Assembly: GCA_900754605.1 (NCBI GenBank)
Contig: CAAEDK010000258.1
Location: 1 to 9,838 of the forward strand
DNA from: an uncultured Oscillospiraceae bacterium
GTDB lineage: Bacteria > Bacillota_A > Clostridia > Oscillospirales > Oscillospiraceae
Length of the DNA: 9,838 nucleotides
Direction: 5' to 3'
The translations under genes were made by a program, and so were the position numbers. The notes below the pieces were generated by a model, which was not told the DNA's origin, searched no databases, and was given only the letters and a program-made list of their open reading frames with translations. Below, one piece after another: positions 7,841 through 9,838 of the stretch. Numbering within the stretch: the first letter of the stretch is position 1; the number at the start of each line of letters is the position of its first letter.

Positions 7841-7869
7841 TTGACATGACACCCGGTTCCATTTAAAAT
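7841..7869 (+). promoter_or_regulatory. Sigma-A promoter for rny
   Basis: TTGACA (7841-7846) is a perfect -35 hexamer, followed after exactly 17 bp by TAAAAT (7864-7869), one mismatch from the TATAAT -10. The flanks are AT-rich compared with the genes. The predicted transcription start is near 7876, about 210 nt ahead of the rny start codon. It is the clearest promoter in the window and should be strong and constitutive. The stretch 7764-7840 between the hairpin and this promoter shows no other convincing feature. Confidence 0.85.
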
Positions 7870-7875
7870 GATATG

Positions 7876-8085
7876 CAGGACAAAAGTGAAAAACTTGGGG
7901 GATGTTTTTCAGTTGTCGCAAGGAGACAGACCGCGACACGGGCTGTGCCTTGCGGCTCCTTTTATGCTGTCTGACCCGGCAGGATAGCTCCGCTGCCGGT
8001 GGAACACCATATTTTCGTGGCTGTGCCGCGAAGGGGAGAGGAGCACCCCAACCATTGATTTTGATTTGGAGGTGTCAAAAGCCAA
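7876..8085 (+). ncRNA. Long structured 5' leader of rny (candidate cis-regulatory RNA)
   Basis: The sequence from the predicted start to the rny ATG can fold into consecutive stems. (1) TGAAAAAC/GTTTTTCA at 7887-7894 and 7904-7911, extended outward with interruptions. (2) A long stem, arms 7917-7933 and 7939-7954: CGCAAGG/CCTTGCG, then ACAG/CTGT, then CCG/CGG, about 14 bp with small bulges, followed by GCTCCTTTTA. (3) CCGGCAG/CTGCCGG at 7976-7982 and 7993-7999. (4) TTCGTGGC/GCCGCGAA at 8014-8021 and 8025-8032. (5) GGGG/CCCC at 8033-8036 and 8046-8049. A competing AGACAG/CTGTCT pairing (7924-7929 with 7967-7972) would open stem 2. This looks like a regulatory or stability leader, not a known riboswitch class that I recognise. 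The short T-run after stem 2 could make a weak attenuator. No small ORF in it has a convincing ribosome site. The structures are by-eye pairings, not energy calculations. Confidence 0.5.
8068..8074 (+). promoter_or_regulatory. Ribosome binding site of rny with long spacing
   Basis: GGAGGTG lies 11 bp before the ATG at 8086, longer than the usual 5-9 bp. No alternative in-frame start codon occurs between this site and 8086, and an in-frame stop (8062-8064) lies just upstream, so the start is secure. The spacing may reduce initiation efficiency. Confidence 0.7.
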
Positions 8086-9633
8086 ATGTTACCCTATGTT
8101 ATCGGGGCGGTTCTGGGCCTGGTTCTGGGTGCGGCACTGGTCTATGTGTTCGGCGTTCTGCGGGAGCGGAAGCAGGCTGATGAGGATCTGAACTCCGCAA
8201 AGAACCAGGCGAAGCAGATCGTCAACGACGCGTACAAGAGCGCAGAAAATAAGAAGCGAGAGGCCCTTCTGGAGTCGAAGGAGGAGATCCTCAAGGCCCG
8301 CAATGAGTATGAGCGGGAGGAAAAGGAGCGCCGGAGCGACCTTCAGAAACAGGAACGCCGGCTTCAGCAGAAGGAAGAGAACTTGGACCGCAAGACAGAG
8401 AACATGGAGCGGAAAGAGGAGCATCTGTCCAACCGCCTGGCCCGGCTGGAGGCCACCCAGGCAGAGGCTGAACGGCTCAAGCAGGAGCAGGTAGATGTGC
8501 TGGAGAAGATCTCCGGCTTTACCGCAGAGGAGGCGAAAGCTTATCTCCTCAGCCAGCTGGAGGCCGACGTGACCCACGAGTCTGCGATGAAGATCAAGGA
8601 AATCGAGGCCCGCTTCAAGGACGAGGCTGACTCCAAGGCCCGTGAGATCATCTCCCTGGCCATTCAGCGCTGTGCTGCTGACCATGTGGCGGAGGCCACG
8701 GTGTCCGTGGTGCCCCTGCCCAACGATGAGATGAAGGGCCGTATCATCGGCCGCGAAGGCCGCAATATCCGCACCCTGGAGACCCTGACCGGGGTGGACC
8801 TGATCATCGACGACACGCCGGAGGCTATCACAGTATCCTGCTTTGACCCTGTCCGCCGGGAGATCGCCCGGCTGGCGCTGGAGAAGCTGATCCTGGACGG
8901 CCGCATCCACCCTGCCCGTATCGAGGAGATGGTGGAGAAGGCTAAGCGTGAGGTAGATGCTACCATCAAGGCTGAAGGCGAACGTGCTATCTTTGAGACC
9001 AATGTCCACGGTCTGCACCCGGAGCTGGTTAAGCTCCTGGGCCGGATGCGTTACCGCACCAGCTATGGCCAGAACGTGCTCAACCACTCCATCGAGGTGT
9101 CCCATATCGCCGGCCTGCTGGCCGCCGAGATCGGCGCCAACGTGACCGAGGCCAAGCGTGCTGGCCTGCTTCACGACCTGGGCAAGTCCATCGACCACGA
9201 GGTGGAGGGATCCCATGTTACCATCGGTGTGGAGCTGGCCCGGAAGTACCACGAGAGCGAGGCAGTCATCCATGCGATCCACGCCCACCACAACGACGTG
9301 GAGCCCCAGACTGTGGTGGCCTGCCTGGTTCAGGCGGCTGATGCCATCTCTGCTGCCCGACCCGGTGCCCGGCGGGAGAATCTGGAGAATTATATCAAGC
9401 GACTGGAGAAGCTGGAGGAGATCACCTCCTCCTTCCCTGGTGTGGAGAAGTCCTTCGCTATCCAGGCTGGCCGCGAGGTCCGCATCATGGTCAAGCCCGA
9501 GGTGGTCAGCGAGGATCAGATGGTTCTTCTGGCCCGGGACATTGCCAAGAAGATCGAGGACGAGCTGGAATACCCCGGCCAGATCAAGGTCAACCTTCTG
9601 CGGGAGACCAAGGCCATTGAGTATGCGAAATAA
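8086..9633 (+). CDS. rny: Ribonuclease Y
   Basis: Membrane-anchored endoribonuclease that starts mRNA decay and processing in many Firmicutes, 515 residues (about 520 in Bacillus). Order: one N-terminal transmembrane helix (about residues 4-24, [20 protein letters not shown]) that tethers it to the inner face of the membrane; a long charged coiled coil (about 28-190) rich in Glu, Lys, Arg and Gln that drives oligomerisation; a KH RNA-binding domain with [10 protein letters not shown] (220-229); and an HD domain with the metal-binding His363-Asp364 in LLHDLGKS, plus HAHHND (399-404). The C-terminal domain (about 430-515) completes the fold. All key residues are present. It is expressed from its own promoter with a long leader and ends in a strong terminator, so it forms a monocistronic unit here. 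Confidence 0.98.
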   Translation: MLPYVIGAVLGLVLGAALVYVFGVLRERKQADEDLNSAKNQAKQIVNDAYKSAENKKREALLESKEEILKARNEYEREEKERRSDLQKQERRLQQKEENLDRKTENMERKEEHLSNRLARLEATQAEAERLKQEQVDVLEKISGFTAEEAKAYLLSQLEADVTHESAMKIKEIEARFKDEADSKAREIISLAIQRCAADHVAEATVSVVPLPNDEMKGRIIGREGRNIRTLETLTGVDLIIDDTPEAITVSCFDPVRREIARLALEKLILDGRIHPARIEEMVEKAKREVDATIKAEGERAIFETNVHGLHPELVKLLGRMRYRTSYGQNVLNHSIEVSHIAGLLAAEIGANVTEAKRAGLLHDLGKSIDHEVEGSHVTIGVELARKYHESEAVIHAIHAHHNDVEPQTVVACLVQAADAISAARPGARRENLENYIKRLEKLEEITSSFPGVEKSFAIQAGREVRIMVKPEVVSEDQMVLLARDIAKKIEDELEYPGQIKVNLLRETKAIEYAK

Positions 9634-9635
9634 TG

Positions 9636-9651
9636 GGCTCCTTGTAGAGCC
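9636..9651 (+). other. Small stem-loop directly after the rny stop
   Basis: GGCTC (9636-9640) and GAGCC (9647-9651) pair around a 6-base loop 2 bp behind the stop codon. It is followed by mixed sequence rather than a T-run (the first T-run, 9662-9667, is about 10 bp further). It may assist 3'-end stabilisation ahead of the main terminator; it is too short to be confident. Confidence 0.3.
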
Positions 9652-9675
9652 TGTTCAAACGGTTTTTCCAGTACA

Positions 9676-9728
9676 AAGAATAAAAGGAAGCCCTCACCGC
9701 AAAGCGGTGAGGGCTTCCTTTTATTCTT
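9676..9728. terminator. Bidirectional intrinsic terminator, perfect 25-bp inverted repeat
   Basis: The arms 9676-9700 and 9704-9728 are perfectly complementary around an AAA loop. The inner 15 bp are GC-rich (GCCCTCACCGC and its complement) and the outer part is A-rich on the left and T-rich on the right (CCTTTTATTCTT). The A/T arrangement lets it work as a rho-independent terminator on both strands. It ends the rny transcript and could also insulate against a convergent gene, though none is visible. Confidence 0.93.
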
Positions 9729-9838
9729 GATTCTTTGGAACGGACCAAAAGGCCGGCACAACTTTGGGTGGAAATACTCCGTGGGATGCACAATGAATAT
9801 GCGGTTTAAATATTCAATAATTTATTCATATTTATTCA
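9729..9838. other. Non-coding right edge with AT-rich control region
   Basis: No gene is visible from the terminator to the window end. Positions 9729-9793 show no recognisable feature. From about 9794 the composition turns sharply AT-rich, in contrast with the GC-rich genes, as expected for a promoter/operator region of a gene lying beyond the window. Confidence 0.6.
9812..9838. promoter_or_regulatory. Candidate ArgR/AhrC-type operator
   Basis: Three ATTCA pentamers (9812-9816, 9824-9828, 9834-9838) are spaced 12 and 10 bp apart, and one TGAAT lies at 9794-9798. The arginine repressor consensus is two inverted half-sites, TGAAT and ATTCA, about 4 bp apart. TTCATATTTATTCA (9825-9838) keeps 8 of the 10 half-site bases at 4-bp spacing, and TCAATAATTTATTCA (9814-9828) keeps 9 of 10 at 5-bp spacing. 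Tandem sites about one helical turn apart fit hexameric ArgR binding. AT-richness alone produces chance matches and the regulated gene is outside the window, so this is tentative. Confidence 0.35.

Noticed and set aside
7827..7844. Five-codon mini-ORF (MWNRT) behind AAAGGAG, upstream of rny
   Set aside because: It overlaps the -35 element and lies before the predicted transcription start, so it would not be in the rny leader; most likely chance.
7876..8085. 6S RNA or known riboswitch in the rny leader
   Set aside because: I could not match the central-bubble layout of 6S RNA or the conserved core of any riboswitch class; left as an unassigned structured leader.
7902..8180. A 92-codon open frame in the rny leader overlapping the rny start
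   Set aside because: It overlaps rny by about 95 bp in another frame, lacks a properly spaced ribosome binding site, has an unusual Cys/Arg/Gly-rich composition, and resembles no family; the leader is better explained as structured RNA.
8089..9291. 400-codon open frame on the minus strand opposite rny
   Set aside because: It is the antisense shadow of a highly conserved rny reading frame; its Leu/His-rich translation matches no known family and there is no ribosome site.
9647..9670. GTTCAAAC followed by CCA, hinting at a tRNA T-arm and 3' end
   Set aside because: No acceptor, D or anticodon stems can be assembled around it; not a tRNA.
1..9838. CRISPR array, defence island, toxin-antitoxin, prophage or transposase
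   Set aside because: No regular spacer-repeat pattern and no proteins of these classes were found on either strand.

Overview
The window reads as a chromosomal segment of a Gram-positive anaerobe of the class Clostridia, probably a GC-rich gut Oscillospiraceae relative (Flavonifractor/Lawsonibacter-like). This is inferred from the protein families (Rel, HemZ, Udk-like kinase, RNase Y with an N-terminal anchor), strong AGGAGG-type ribosome binding sites, GC-rich coding sequence and short AT-rich intergenic repeats. No plasmid, phage or transposase gene is visible, and every gene lies on the + strand.

Layout. Positions 2-2008 hold a bifunctional (p)ppGpp synthetase/hydrolase (RelA/SpoT homologue) that has lost only its extreme N-terminus at the window edge. 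It is followed by dtd (D-aminoacyl-tRNA deacylase, 2068-2502), a glyoxalase II-like metallo-beta-lactamase-fold hydrolase (2652-3272), the radical SAM enzyme hemZ (3286-4761) and a P-loop uridine kinase/phosphoribulokinase-family nucleoside kinase (4792-5730). Gaps of 13-149 bp and no obvious internal terminator suggest one transcription unit, although the two larger gaps (2503-2651 and 5731-5833) each hold a related AT-rich repeat element. A cytoplasmic GH13 alpha-glycosidase (5834-7717) closes this block and is followed by a strong stem-loop.

Positions 7718-8085 are a 368-bp non-coding gap. It contains the post-amylase hairpin, a near-consensus sigma-A promoter (TTGACA, 17 bp, TAAAAT) and a roughly 210-nt leader rich in predicted hairpins that precedes rny (RNase Y, 8086-9633). 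A perfect 25-bp inverted repeat behind rny is a bidirectional terminator. The last 50 bp are very AT-rich, with repeated ATTCA half-sites resembling ArgR operators, and probably belong to the control region of a gene beyond the window.

How the genes fit together. The first block combines stringent-response control, translation proofreading, small-molecule detoxification and a housekeeping radical SAM enzyme; the rel-dtd-MBL-hemZ order is, from memory, common in Firmicutes and is not a novel system. RNase Y is expressed from its own promoter. No undescribed biological system is convincingly present. The most interesting non-ordinary signals are the structured rny leader, the dispersed intergenic repeats and the candidate ArgR site at the right edge.
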